A DNA stretch of 5,172 bases from Ardenticatenales bacterium (lineage in GTDB: Bacteria; Chloroflexota; Anaerolineae; Ardenticatenales; Ardenticatenaceae). The position numbers and the translations under genes were made by a program. Shown here one piece after another: positions 1 to 5,172 of the stretch (position 1 is the stretch's first letter; each line of letters starts with the position of its first letter). The DNA lies in the NCBI GenBank assembly GCA_013812995.1, contig JACCSL010000164.1, positions 1-5,172 of the forward strand. The letters are read 5' to 3'. The notes below the pieces were generated by a model. The model saw only the letters and a program-made list of their open reading frames with translations, was not told where the DNA came from and did not search any database.

Positions 1-1
1 G

Positions 2-367
2 GACGAACTGTACGTCACCGGGCGACTCAAGGACCTGCTGATTATTCGGGGGCGCAACCATTACCCGCAGGACATCGAGCGTACGGTCGAGATGAGCCAC
101 GAGGCCCTCAACCCCAGCGCGGGCGCAGCCTTCGCCGTGCAGATCGAGGGTGAGGAGCGGCTGGTCGTCGCGCAGGAAATACAGAGCCGGTATCGCCATT
201 CGCTGAACGTGGAGGAGATCGCCAGGGCCATTCGGCAGGCCGTAGCGGAGGAACATGAGTTACAGATTCACGGCATCCTGCTCCTGCGTACAGGAAGCAT
301 CCCCAAGACCTCCAGCGGCAAGATTCAGCGCCATGCCTGCCGGGAAGGATTCAAGCACGACACCCTG
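2..367 (+). other. FAAL (fatty acyl-AMP ligase) C-terminal lobe, partial
   Basis: The first residues read VTGRLKDLLIIRGRNHYPQD, the A8-type hinge motif of adenylate-forming enzymes in the form typical of FAALs (R-G-R-N-H-Y-P-Q-D-I-E). The A10 motif PKTSSGKIQR lies at residues 101-110, with the predicted catalytic lysine at K107 (base 320). The N-terminal lobe, including the acyl-binding pocket and the FAAL-specific insertion that would settle FAAL versus FACL, is upstream of the window. FAAL is preferred over acyl-CoA ligase because of the hinge wording and because an ACP is fused directly downstream. Confidence 0.9.
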
Positions 368-2203
368 AGCCTTGTCGGGCAGAGCTTCCTCGATGCGAGC
401 CAGGAGAGTCGCCCGGCGTCCGGCGCGGAGGAGGCCCCGCTCCGCCCCACGCTGCTCGCGACCCCGGATCAGGCAACCCGCCATGCCCTGCTCCGCACCT
501 ACCTGCAAGAGCGCGTGGCGGGGGCGCTACGGATTCCAGTTGCCCTGATAGATCCAACCCAGCCCCTGAATACCCTGGGACTCGACTCACTGCTCTCCAT
601 CGAACTGGCCCATTCCCTGGAGCAGAGCCTGGAGGTGGCGCTCTCTCCTGTCGCCCTGCTAGAGGGAATCACCCTTGATCAATTGGCCGCCCAGCTCCTG
701 GAGGGAGTGGAGCACAGCGACATAGGGGCCGCCAATGGCGCGGGAAGACGCATCGCCCCCATCCTCCAACCTGTCTCTCTTGAGAATATTCCCCTTTCCT
801 TCTCGCAGCAGCGGCTCTGGTTCCTGGATCGGCTCGCCAGCGACAATACCGCCTACAACATTCCCGTCGCCGTACAGATCACGGGGAATCTCCACCTGGA
901 GCACCTCCAGCGAAGCATCAACGAGATCGTCCGCCGCCACGAGGCCCTGCGAACCTCGTTTCAGGTGGTGGGGGAAGAGCCCCTCCAGATCATCCATCCG
1001 CCCTTTCCTGTGGATATCCTGATCGTTGAAGTCAGCACTCTGAGGGAAGAGGAGTGGAAGCAGGAACTCCACCGATTGACTCTCCAGGATGCCAGTCAGC
1101 CCTTCGAGCTTTCCCAGGGGCCACTCCTTCGGCTGAAATTACTGCGGTGGAGTGAGACGCACCATATCTTGCTCCTGACCATGCACCATATCATCTCCGA
1201 TGGCTGGACGATGGGACTTTTCCTGCGCGAGATGGCAACGCTTTACGAGGCGTTCAGCGGGGGCGAAGCCTCGCCACTGCCGGAGCTACCGATTCAGTAC
1301 TCCGATTTTGCCTACTGGCAGCGCCACTGGCTACAGAGTGAGGGGGTGATGGACTCCCTGCTTGCGTACTGGAAGCAGCAGCTCGGTGGGATGCCTCCCC
1401 TGTTGGAGCTAGGAACGGATCGGGCACGCCCCGCTGTCCAGAGCTTCCGAGGCAACGAGTACAGTTTGCTTCTGCCGCGTTCCCTTGTCAGGGCCCTACA
1501 GGAGCTAGGCCGCGCGGAGGGGGTCACGCTCTTTATGACCCTGCTCACGGCGGTCAAGGCCCTGCTGTACCATCATACTAAGCGAGAGGATGTCGTGGTG
1601 GGCACCGATGTCGCGAACCGGGTCTGGAGCAAGAGCGAGCTCCTGATGGGACTCTTCGTGAATCAGCTTGTTCTCCGAACCTCGCTAGAGGGCAACCCGA
1701 CATTTCGAGAACTGCTGAAGCGGGTCCAGAAGACGGCCCTGGGGGCCTATGACCATCAAGAGCTCCCCTTCGATAAACTGGTCGAGGCCCTGAAGCCAGA
1801 GCGCACTCCCAGCTACAACCCCCTTTTCCAGGTGATGGTCGTGCTCGAAAATGCACCGCTGCCTGCCCTGGAGCTGGCCGACCTACGCCTGGAGCTGATC
1901 GAGATTGACGGAGGAACCTCCCCCTTTGATCTCTCCCTCCTGCTCTGCCCAGAGCACGACGGGTTGAGAGCCCTCTTTCGGTACAACATCGACCTGTTCG
2001 ACAGCAGCACCATTGTCCGCATGGCCGGTCACTACCAGCACCTGCTTGCCCGACTCGTCGCCGAGCCCGACACCTCTCTCAGCAAGATGGGTGAGAGTCT
2101 GGCGGCAATAGATGCCGAGCAGGAAAAACAAAAGGCCGAGGCCCTGAAAAACGCCCGGCAACAGAAGTTCGCGAAGATCGGCAGGCGACAAGCCACCGAT
2201 TGA
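2..2203 (+). CDS. FAAL-ACP-condensation lipo-initiation NRPS protein (5' end outside window)
   Basis: This is the 3' part of a multidomain gene; the frame is open from base 2 to the TGA at 2201-2203, giving 733 visible residues (numbered here from base 2). The true start lies upstream: the ATG at 92 falls inside the conserved FAAL C-terminal lobe and is not the start. Domains in order: FAAL C-terminal lobe (about 1-122), ACP (about 158-235), condensation domain (about 263-692), charged tail (about 697-733). Known of the families: a FAAL makes acyl-AMP from a free fatty acid and passes the acyl group to the ACP phosphopantetheine without CoA; the C domain then forms an amide with an aminoacyl carrier protein. 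No adenylation or peptidyl carrier domain follows the C domain here, so its acceptor must be on another protein, most simply the NRPS starting at 3334. It acts in the cytoplasm. The order of domains is certain; the nature of the fatty acid is unknown. Confidence 0.95.
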   Translation, partial: DELYVTGRLKDLLIIRGRNHYPQDIERTVEMSHEALNPSAGAAFAVQIEGEERLVVAQEIQSRYRHSLNVEEIARAIRQAVAEEHELQIHGILLLRTGSIPKTSSGKIQRHACREGFKHDTLSLVGQSFLDASQESRPASGAEEAPLRPTLLATPDQATRHALLRTYLQERVAGALRIPVALIDPTQPLNTLGLDSLLSIELAHSLEQSLEVALSPVALLEGITLDQLAAQLLEGVEHSDIGAANGAGRRIAPILQPVSLENIPLSFSQQRLWFLDRLASDNTAYNIPVAVQITGNLHLEHLQRSINEIVRRHEALRTSFQVVGEEPLQIIHPPFPVDILIVEVSTLREEEWKQELHRLTLQDASQPFELSQGPLLRLKLLRWSETHHILLLTMHHIISDGWTMGLFLREMATLYEAFSGGEASPLPELPIQYSDFAYWQRHWLQSEGVMDSLLAYWKQQLGGMPPLLELGTDRARPAVQSFRGNEYSLLLPRSLVRALQELGRAEGVTLFMTLLTAVKALLYHHTKREDVVVGTDVANRVWSKSELLMGLFVNQLVLRTSLEGNPTFRELLKRVQKTALGAYDHQELPFDKLVEALKPERTPSYNPLFQVMVVLENAPLPALELADLRLELIEIDGGTSPFDLSLLLCPEHDGLRALFRYNIDLFDSSTIVRMAGHYQHLLARLVAEPDTSLSKMGESLAAIDAEQEKQKAEALKNARQQKFAKIGRRQATD
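473..706 (+). other. Acyl carrier protein domain (phosphopantetheine site S196)
   Basis: About 78 residues with the four-helix carrier pattern. The phosphopantetheine attachment motif is LGLDSLLSIEL, with the modified serine at bases 587-589 (residue 196 counted from base 2). The preceding stretch (L-I-D-P-T-Q-P-L-N-T-L-G-L-D-S) is the usual loop 1/helix 2 entry. Its position between FAAL and C domains implies that it carries the fatty acyl starter. It is separated from the FAAL by a roughly 35-residue linker rich in Ala, Glu, Ser and Pro. It must be activated by a phosphopantetheinyl transferase encoded elsewhere. Confidence 0.93.
788..2077 (+). other. Condensation domain, catalytically intact (HHIISDG)
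   Basis: Core motifs are all present: C1 (LSFSQQRLWFLDRL, from about residue 265), C2 (RRHEALRTSF, about 311-320), C3 HHIISDG with H395, H396, D400 and G401 (bases 1184-1204), C4 (VVGTDVANR), C5 (MGLFVNQLVLRT), and the later DHQELPFDKLVEAL and NPLFQVMVVLEN blocks. H396 is the second His of the motif, normally required for condensation. By wording it looks more like an LCL condensation domain than a classic lipopeptide starter domain, although its donor should be a fatty acyl-ACP. Subtype is read by eye, not by phylogeny. The acceptor amino acid must come from another polypeptide because the protein ends soon after this domain. Confidence 0.93.
2090..2200 (+). other. Charged C-terminal tail, candidate docking segment
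   Basis: After the condensation fold ends there are about 37 residues with a Glu/Gln/Lys/Ala-rich likely helix (AEQEKQKAEALKNARQQ) and then a short basic end containing KFAKIGRRQAT (bases 2165-2197). C-terminal tails of this sort in split NRPS/PKS lines are often inter-protein docking elements. The role here is inferred from position and composition only; no known docking class is clearly recognised. Confidence 0.5.
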
Positions 2204-2218
2204 GCAGCCCTATTCCAG

Positions 2219-2260
2219 GACGATATCTGGCACCGCCTTAGGGGTAGCGTCTTTTTGTTT
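2219..2260 (+). terminator. Weak hairpin plus T-tract in the intergenic gap (possible attenuator)
   Basis: In the 90-bp gap, GACG (2219-2222) can pair with CGTC (2248-2251). Inside, ACC-(bulged G)-CC (2232-2237) can pair with GGGGT (2241-2245) around a TTA loop. The stem is followed at once by CTTTTTGTTT (2251-2260). The stem is short, with a bulge and an uneven internal loop, so it is at most a weak intrinsic terminator or polarity element between the FAAL gene and the dioxygenase. No convincing -35/-10 promoter was seen after it, so the genes are still likely one operon. Folding was done by eye. Confidence 0.3.
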
Positions 2261-2279
2261 GCCTGATCGCAGTTCAAAG

Positions 2280-2285
2280 AGAGGA
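2280..2285 (+). promoter_or_regulatory. Ribosome binding site for the dioxygenase (AGAGGA)
   Basis: AGAGGA lies 8 bases before the GTG at 2294 and fixes that start. The reading frame upstream is closed by TGA at 2264-2266 and holds no other ATG, GTG or TTG between that stop and 2294. Confidence 0.75.
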
Positions 2286-2293
2286 ATTATCTA

Positions 2294-3334
2294 GTGAGAA
2301 AATCCAAGCCCACCGCCGGCAAGCTCCCTACCATCGGTCGCAAGCGCAGCACTGTCTCTGCCGAGAACCTCGTCACCACCTCGTACCTGAACCCGGAGCA
2401 ACTGCTGCCTCTCGTCATTGAGCCCGCTGTGGAGGGGGTTGATTTGATCGAGTGGAGCCGAAACAACCTGGAGTGGATTGAGGAGGAGCTGGCCAAGCAT
2501 GGAGGACTCCTCTTCCGCAACTTCAACCTGCGAACCGCCGAGGAGTTCGGAGACTTCCTCCAGGGCTTCGCCGGGGGCGCGCTGGAATACAAGGAGCGCT
2601 CCTCGCCGCGCAGCCAGGTCAGTGGCAATGTCTACACCTCGACGGATCATCCCCCGACAGAGAGTATCTTCCTCCACAATGAGCAGTCGTATAACTTGAC
2701 CTTCCCCATGAAGATCGTCTTCTTCTGCACCATCCCCGCGCAGGAAGGCGGCGAGACCCCCATCGCCAGCACCCGCAATCTCTTCCAGCGCCTTCCTGCG
2801 GAGCTTCGGGATCCCTTTATCGAGAAGGGGTACCTCTATGTCCGAAACTTCGGTGATGGCTTTGGCCTCTCGTGGCAGAGCGCCTTCCAGACCGACGATC
2901 CGGCCGTGGTAGAGAAGTATTGCCAGGACAACGAGATTGAGTTTGAGTGGAAAGAGGGCAATCGCCTGCGGACCCGCCAGCGCCGCCGCGCCGTGGTCCA
3001 GCACCCGCGCACCGGCGAGATGATCTGGTTCAACCATGCCACCTTCTTCCACGTAACCACACTCCGCTCTGAGGTGCGCGAGATGCTGCTTCGGGAGTTC
3101 TCGGAGGACGAGCTACCGAACAATACCTACTACGGCGATGGCACGCCCATCACGAACGAGGTCATGGAGCAGCTGCGCGATGCCTACCATAAGGAAACCA
3201 TCACCTTCCCCTGGCAGCGCGGCGACCTTCTCCTGCTCGACAATGTGACGGTGGCCCACGGCCGTGCCCCCTTCGTTGCGCCCCGCCAGATCATCGTCGG
3301 GATGGCGGAGCCCCGCCGCTGGGAGGAGTTCTAA
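2294..3334 (+). CDS. TauD/SyrP-like Fe(II)/2-oxoglutarate dioxygenase (trans-acting NRPS hydroxylase)
   Basis: A 346-residue TauD/TfdA-family protein, close to SyrP-type NRPS hydroxylases in length and longer than TauD itself. The iron triad is visible as H128-N-E130 (bases 2675-2683) and H322 in DNVTVAHGRAPF (3257-3259); R331 in PRQIIVGM is the predicted 2-oxoglutarate-binding arginine. The acidic ligand is present (Glu, HxE form), so this should be a hydroxylase and not an HxA/G-type halogenase. The fold core includes KHGGLLFRNFN (69-78), EGGETPIAST (151-160) and FNHATFFH (246-253). The first 22 residues are a basic extension with no catalytic motif. The start is GTG, chosen from the RBS. 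The gene sits between two NRPS genes and overlaps the second by one base, so it most likely hydroxylates an amino acid while it is bound to the downstream carrier protein, using O2 and 2-oxoglutarate. Substrate and stereochemistry cannot be read from the sequence. Confidence 0.93.
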   Translation: MRKSKPTAGKLPTIGRKRSTVSAENLVTTSYLNPEQLLPLVIEPAVEGVDLIEWSRNNLEWIEEELAKHGGLLFRNFNLRTAEEFGDFLQGFAGGALEYKERSSPRSQVSGNVYTSTDHPPTESIFLHNEQSYNLTFPMKIVFFCTIPAQEGGETPIASTRNLFQRLPAELRDPFIEKGYLYVRNFGDGFGLSWQSAFQTDDPAVVEKYCQDNEIEFEWKEGNRLRTRQRRRAVVQHPRTGEMIWFNHATFFHVTTLRSEVREMLLREFSEDELPNNTYYGDGTPITNEVMEQLRDAYHKETITFPWQRGDLLLLDNVTVAHGRAPFVAPRQIIVGMAEPRRWEEF

Positions 3335-3336
3335 TG
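3324..3336 (+). promoter_or_regulatory. RBS and TAATG stop-start overlap coupling dioxygenase to NRPS
   Basis: AGGAG (3324-3328), inside the last codons of the dioxygenase, lies 5 bases before ATG 3334. The dioxygenase stop TAA (3332-3334) shares its final A with this ATG. This arrangement normally means translational coupling of the two proteins. A second in-frame ATG at 3340 is possible (11-base spacing) but less well placed. Confidence 0.8.
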
Positions 3337-5172
3337 TCGATGACAACCACGGTGGCAAACGGCTTCAAGCTGTCTCCTCAGCAAAAGCATCTCTGGCTTC
3401 TCCAGCAGACCGCGACCGAGGGGCAACCCTTCCGCGTCCAAGGAAAAATCCAGATTGAGGGAGCGATCAGCCCGGAGCGCCTGCACACGGCCATCGAGGA
3501 GGCGGTCCGGCGGCATGAGATTCTACGAACCTGCTTCACCAGTGTGGCGGGGATGCGTCTCGCCGTGCAGAGTGTCCAGGAGGAGCCGCAGATCGCGTGG
3601 CGCGAGCATGACCTGAGCAGCCTGGCCCCTGATACACAGGTGGCCGAGATACTAAGGCTCACGCAGGGGCTCAGCCACGAGCTGATGGACTTCGCGAAAG
3701 GGTCCCTGCTCGTGGCCTGGTTGGTCAAACAATCGAGCCAGCAGCACCTCCTGCTCCTCTCGCTGCCCGCCCTCTGCGCGGACGGCATCACGTTGGCGAA
3801 TCTGCTCCACGAGATTGGCCGCGCGTACAGCGGCGAGAACCCGGACGAGGAAGCCATCCAATACGCCGACATCGCCGAGGTCTTCAATGACCTTCTCGAA
3901 TCGGAGGAGACTGAAACGGGCCGCGAGTATTGGCGAAAACATGATATTTCGGCTCCCTCCCAATTCCCCTTCGCCAAGGAACTCGCCCAGCCCACCCTCT
4001 TTGACCCTCACACCCTCCCCGTTTCTCTCGCAGCGGAGATAGTCAGCCGCCTGGAATCGCTGGCCGAGGCGCAGGATAGCTCCCTGGCCGCCGTCCTACT
4101 GGCCGCCTGGCAACTGCTGCTCGCCCGCCTGATTGGTGAGCAGGAAATTGTCGTTGGCGCAGCCTACGACGGGCGCGGCTTCGAGGGGCTGGAGAGCGCC
4201 CTGGGCCTCTTCGCCCGCTACCTGCCAATCCCCAGCACGCTGGAGATGCCATCGCCCTTCATCGATTTCTTGGCGCAGGTCAATGAGAAGGTGGATGAGG
4301 TCTTCGAGTGGCAGGACTATTTCTCCCTGGAGCTGGTGCGCGGCCTGAGCGGGAACGAGCGCTGGACCCCATTCCTGCCCTTCCAGTTCGAGTTCGCAGA
4401 GTCACCGGAGCCTTACAGCGATGGCGATATTACTTTCTCCCTTCTGGAGCAGCAGAGTTGCACAGAGCGCTTCCGGGTGAAAGTTTCGGCCGTTGCGGGG
4501 GCGCAGGGTCTCTCCCTGACGCTCCACTACAACGCCAGCCTCTACTCCCTTGCCCGAATGCAGCGCCTGACGGCCCAGTTTGCCACGCTGCTGGACAGCA
4601 TCGCCGCAGACCCTGAGCAGAGCATCGGCGATCTCAATATCGTCAGCGAGGCCGAGCGTGAAGAGCTACTGACCCAGATGTATCGCACAGGGATTCCCTA
4701 CCCGGCCGAGCACTGCATCCCGGAGCTGTTCACCGAGCAGGCGCAGCGTACCCCGGAGCGAATCGCGCTATCCATCCAGGGAGAGCAGCTGACCTTCGCG
4801 GAGTTGGAGGGGCGTGCCAACCAGCTGGCTCATTATCTGCGCTCTCTGGGCGTGGGAGCAGACAAGCGGGTCGGACTCTACGGCACCCGCTCTCTGGAGA
4901 TCATGGTAGGGCTGCTGGCGATTCTCAAGGCAGGCGGGGCCTACGTTGCCATCGACCCCATCTACCCAATGGAGCGGTTGGTCTACATTCTGGAGGATAC
5001 CGAGGCCGTCGCGCTGGTCACGCAGGAGAGCCTAAGCACCACCATCCCCGCGAGCCAGAACAATGTGATCTTTGTCGACCGCGATGCCGAAACCATCGCG
5101 ACCTTCCCCCAGACGCCCCCCGAGGTATCGCTCCGCCCCGAGAATCTGGCCTACCTGATTTACACCTCCGGC
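3334..5172 (+). CDS. NRPS: degenerate condensation-like (interface-type) domain plus adenylation domain (3' end outside window)
   Basis: The frame is open from ATG 3334 to the window end with no stop (613 codons visible, beginning MSMTTTVANGFKLSPQQKHL). Residues about 11-435 have a condensation fold whose catalytic motif is PALCADG (145-151) in place of HHxxxDG. Residues about 461-613 are the start of an adenylation domain, cut in core motif A3 (YLIYTSG). The rest of the A domain, the expected carrier domain and any later modules lie beyond the window. The A domain should activate an amino acid as aminoacyl-AMP and load it on its carrier protein; the acylating C domain would be the one ending the protein at 2203. 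The one-base overlap with the dioxygenase ties this module to hydroxylation. The specificity pocket (A4-A5 region) is not visible, so the amino acid is unknown. Confidence 0.95.
   Translation, partial: MSMTTTVANGFKLSPQQKHLWLLQQTATEGQPFRVQGKIQIEGAISPERLHTAIEEAVRRHEILRTCFTSVAGMRLAVQSVQEEPQIAWREHDLSSLAPDTQVAEILRLTQGLSHELMDFAKGSLLVAWLVKQSSQQHLLLLSLPALCADGITLANLLHEIGRAYSGENPDEEAIQYADIAEVFNDLLESEETETGREYWRKHDISAPSQFPFAKELAQPTLFDPHTLPVSLAAEIVSRLESLAEAQDSSLAAVLLAAWQLLLARLIGEQEIVVGAAYDGRGFEGLESALGLFARYLPIPSTLEMPSPFIDFLAQVNEKVDEVFEWQDYFSLELVRGLSGNERWTPFLPFQFEFAESPEPYSDGDITFSLLEQQSCTERFRVKVSAVAGAQGLSLTLHYNASLYSLARMQRLTAQFATLLDSIAADPEQSIGDLNIVSEAEREELLTQMYRTGIPYPAEHCIPELFTEQAQRTPERIALSIQGEQLTFAELEGRANQLAHYLRSLGVGADKRVGLYGTRSLEIMVGLLAILKAGGAYVAIDPIYPMERLVYILEDTEAVALVTQESLSTTIPASQNNVIFVDRDAETIATFPQTPPEVSLRPENLAYLIYTSG
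3364..4638 (+). other. Condensation-superfamily domain lacking the catalytic histidines (candidate interface domain)
   Basis: Fold markers are kept: C1-like LSPQQKHLWLLQQ (13-25), C2-like RRHEILRTCF (59-68), C4-like IVVGAAYDGR (272-281) and C5-like GLFARYLPIP (291-300). At C3 both histidines are replaced: L-S-L-P145-A146-L-C-A-D150-G151, so only the Asp-Gly remains. The usual DHxxLPFExLV segment after C5 has also diverged (EWQDYFSLELVRGL). A domain without the second His is not expected to form peptide bonds. Known family: interface domains in siderophore NRPSs belong to the condensation superfamily, accompany SyrP-like beta-hydroxylases and are proposed to position hydroxylase and aminoacyl carrier. 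The adjacent dioxygenase makes this the best interpretation. An inactive relic C domain is the alternative. Confidence 0.75.
4714..5172 (+). other. Adenylation domain, N-terminal part
   Basis: It begins with the standard entry I-P-E-L-F-T-E-Q-A-Q-R-T-P-E-R (about residues 462-476). Core A1 is LTFAELEGRANQLAHYL (486-502), A2 is LKAGGAYVAIDPIYP (531-545) and A3 starts at LAYLIYTSG (605-613), where the window ends. These are amino-acid-activating NRPS motifs, not FAAL motifs. The substrate-defining residues are all downstream of the visible part. Confidence 0.93.

Noticed and set aside
92..94. ATG at 92 as the start of the first gene
   Set aside because: The same frame is open upstream and encodes conserved FAAL hinge residues from base 2 onward, so the gene begins before the window.
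2215..2230. CCAG...CTGG inverted repeat around GATATC in the intergenic gap, as a possible operator
   Set aside because: The arms are only four bases with an eight-base spacer, which is expected by chance, and no matching site occurs elsewhere in the gap.
2255..2290. Possible promoter (TTGTTT ... AATTAT) before the dioxygenase
   Set aside because: The AATTAT overlaps the region between the ribosome binding site and the GTG, so any transcript would lack its own Shine-Dalgarno; the similarity to consensus is also poor.
2291..3052. 253-codon open frame on the minus strand opposite the dioxygenase gene
   Set aside because: It is a shadow of a GC-rich coding strand: the plus-strand frame has clear TauD-family motifs, and the antisense translation shows no recognisable family and no ribosome binding site supporting it.
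3766..3786. Loss of HHxxxDG explained by a sequencing error or local frameshift
   Set aside because: The frame is continuous from 3334 to 5172, and the flanking residues keep the condensation-fold pattern (hydrophobic strand before, Asp-Gly in register after). A compensated double frameshift restricted to the motif is unlikely.
3378..3995. 205-codon minus-strand open frame opposite the condensation-like domain
   Set aside because: The translation is Ser/Arg/Cys-rich low-information sequence typical of antisense shadows, and the plus-strand NRPS frame fully explains the region.

Overview
This window is the interior of a nonribosomal lipopeptide biosynthesis cluster. All genes are on the + strand and almost every base is coding. 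It comes from a moderately GC-rich bacterium (roughly 60 % GC by eye, strong preference for G/C in third codon positions, Shine-Dalgarno starts). Nothing in the window fixes the taxon. A Chloroflexota (Ktedonobacteria-like), myxobacterial or similar secondary-metabolite-rich host would fit, but that is a guess.

Layout. (1) Bases 2-2203 are the 3' part of a multidomain gene. It has the C-terminal lobe of a fatty acyl-AMP ligase (FAAL), an acyl carrier protein (ACP), a condensation (C) domain with intact HHxxxDG, and a short basic C-terminal tail. (2) Bases 2204-2293 are a 90-bp gap with a weak hairpin plus T-tract and a good ribosome binding site. (3) Bases 2294-3334 are a stand-alone TauD/SyrP-like Fe(II)/2-oxoglutarate dioxygenase with the facial triad H128-x-E130...H322. 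(4) Bases 3334-5172 begin a second NRPS gene that overlaps the dioxygenase stop by one base (TAATG) and runs off the window. It opens with a condensation-fold domain whose catalytic motif has degenerated to PALCADG (no histidines), followed by an adenylation (A) domain cut at core motif A3.

How it may work together. FAAL activates a fatty acid as acyl-AMP and loads the ACP. The C domain ending protein 1 would join that acyl chain to the amino acid carried by protein 2. Protein 2 therefore does not need its own active C domain. Its degenerate C-like domain sits directly beside a trans-acting hydroxylase gene, which matches the logic of 'interface' domains known to pair with SyrP-like beta-hydroxylases in siderophore NRPSs. 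The inferred product is an N-acylated peptide with a hydroxylated (probably beta-hydroxy) first residue. The residue cannot be named because the specificity-determining part of the A domain is outside the window.

The main points for a second look are the His-less condensation-like domain, the split C // hydroxylase // pseudo-C-A module, and a short basic 'K-x-x-x-I-G-R-basic' motif shared by the C-terminus of protein 1 and the N-terminus of the dioxygenase.
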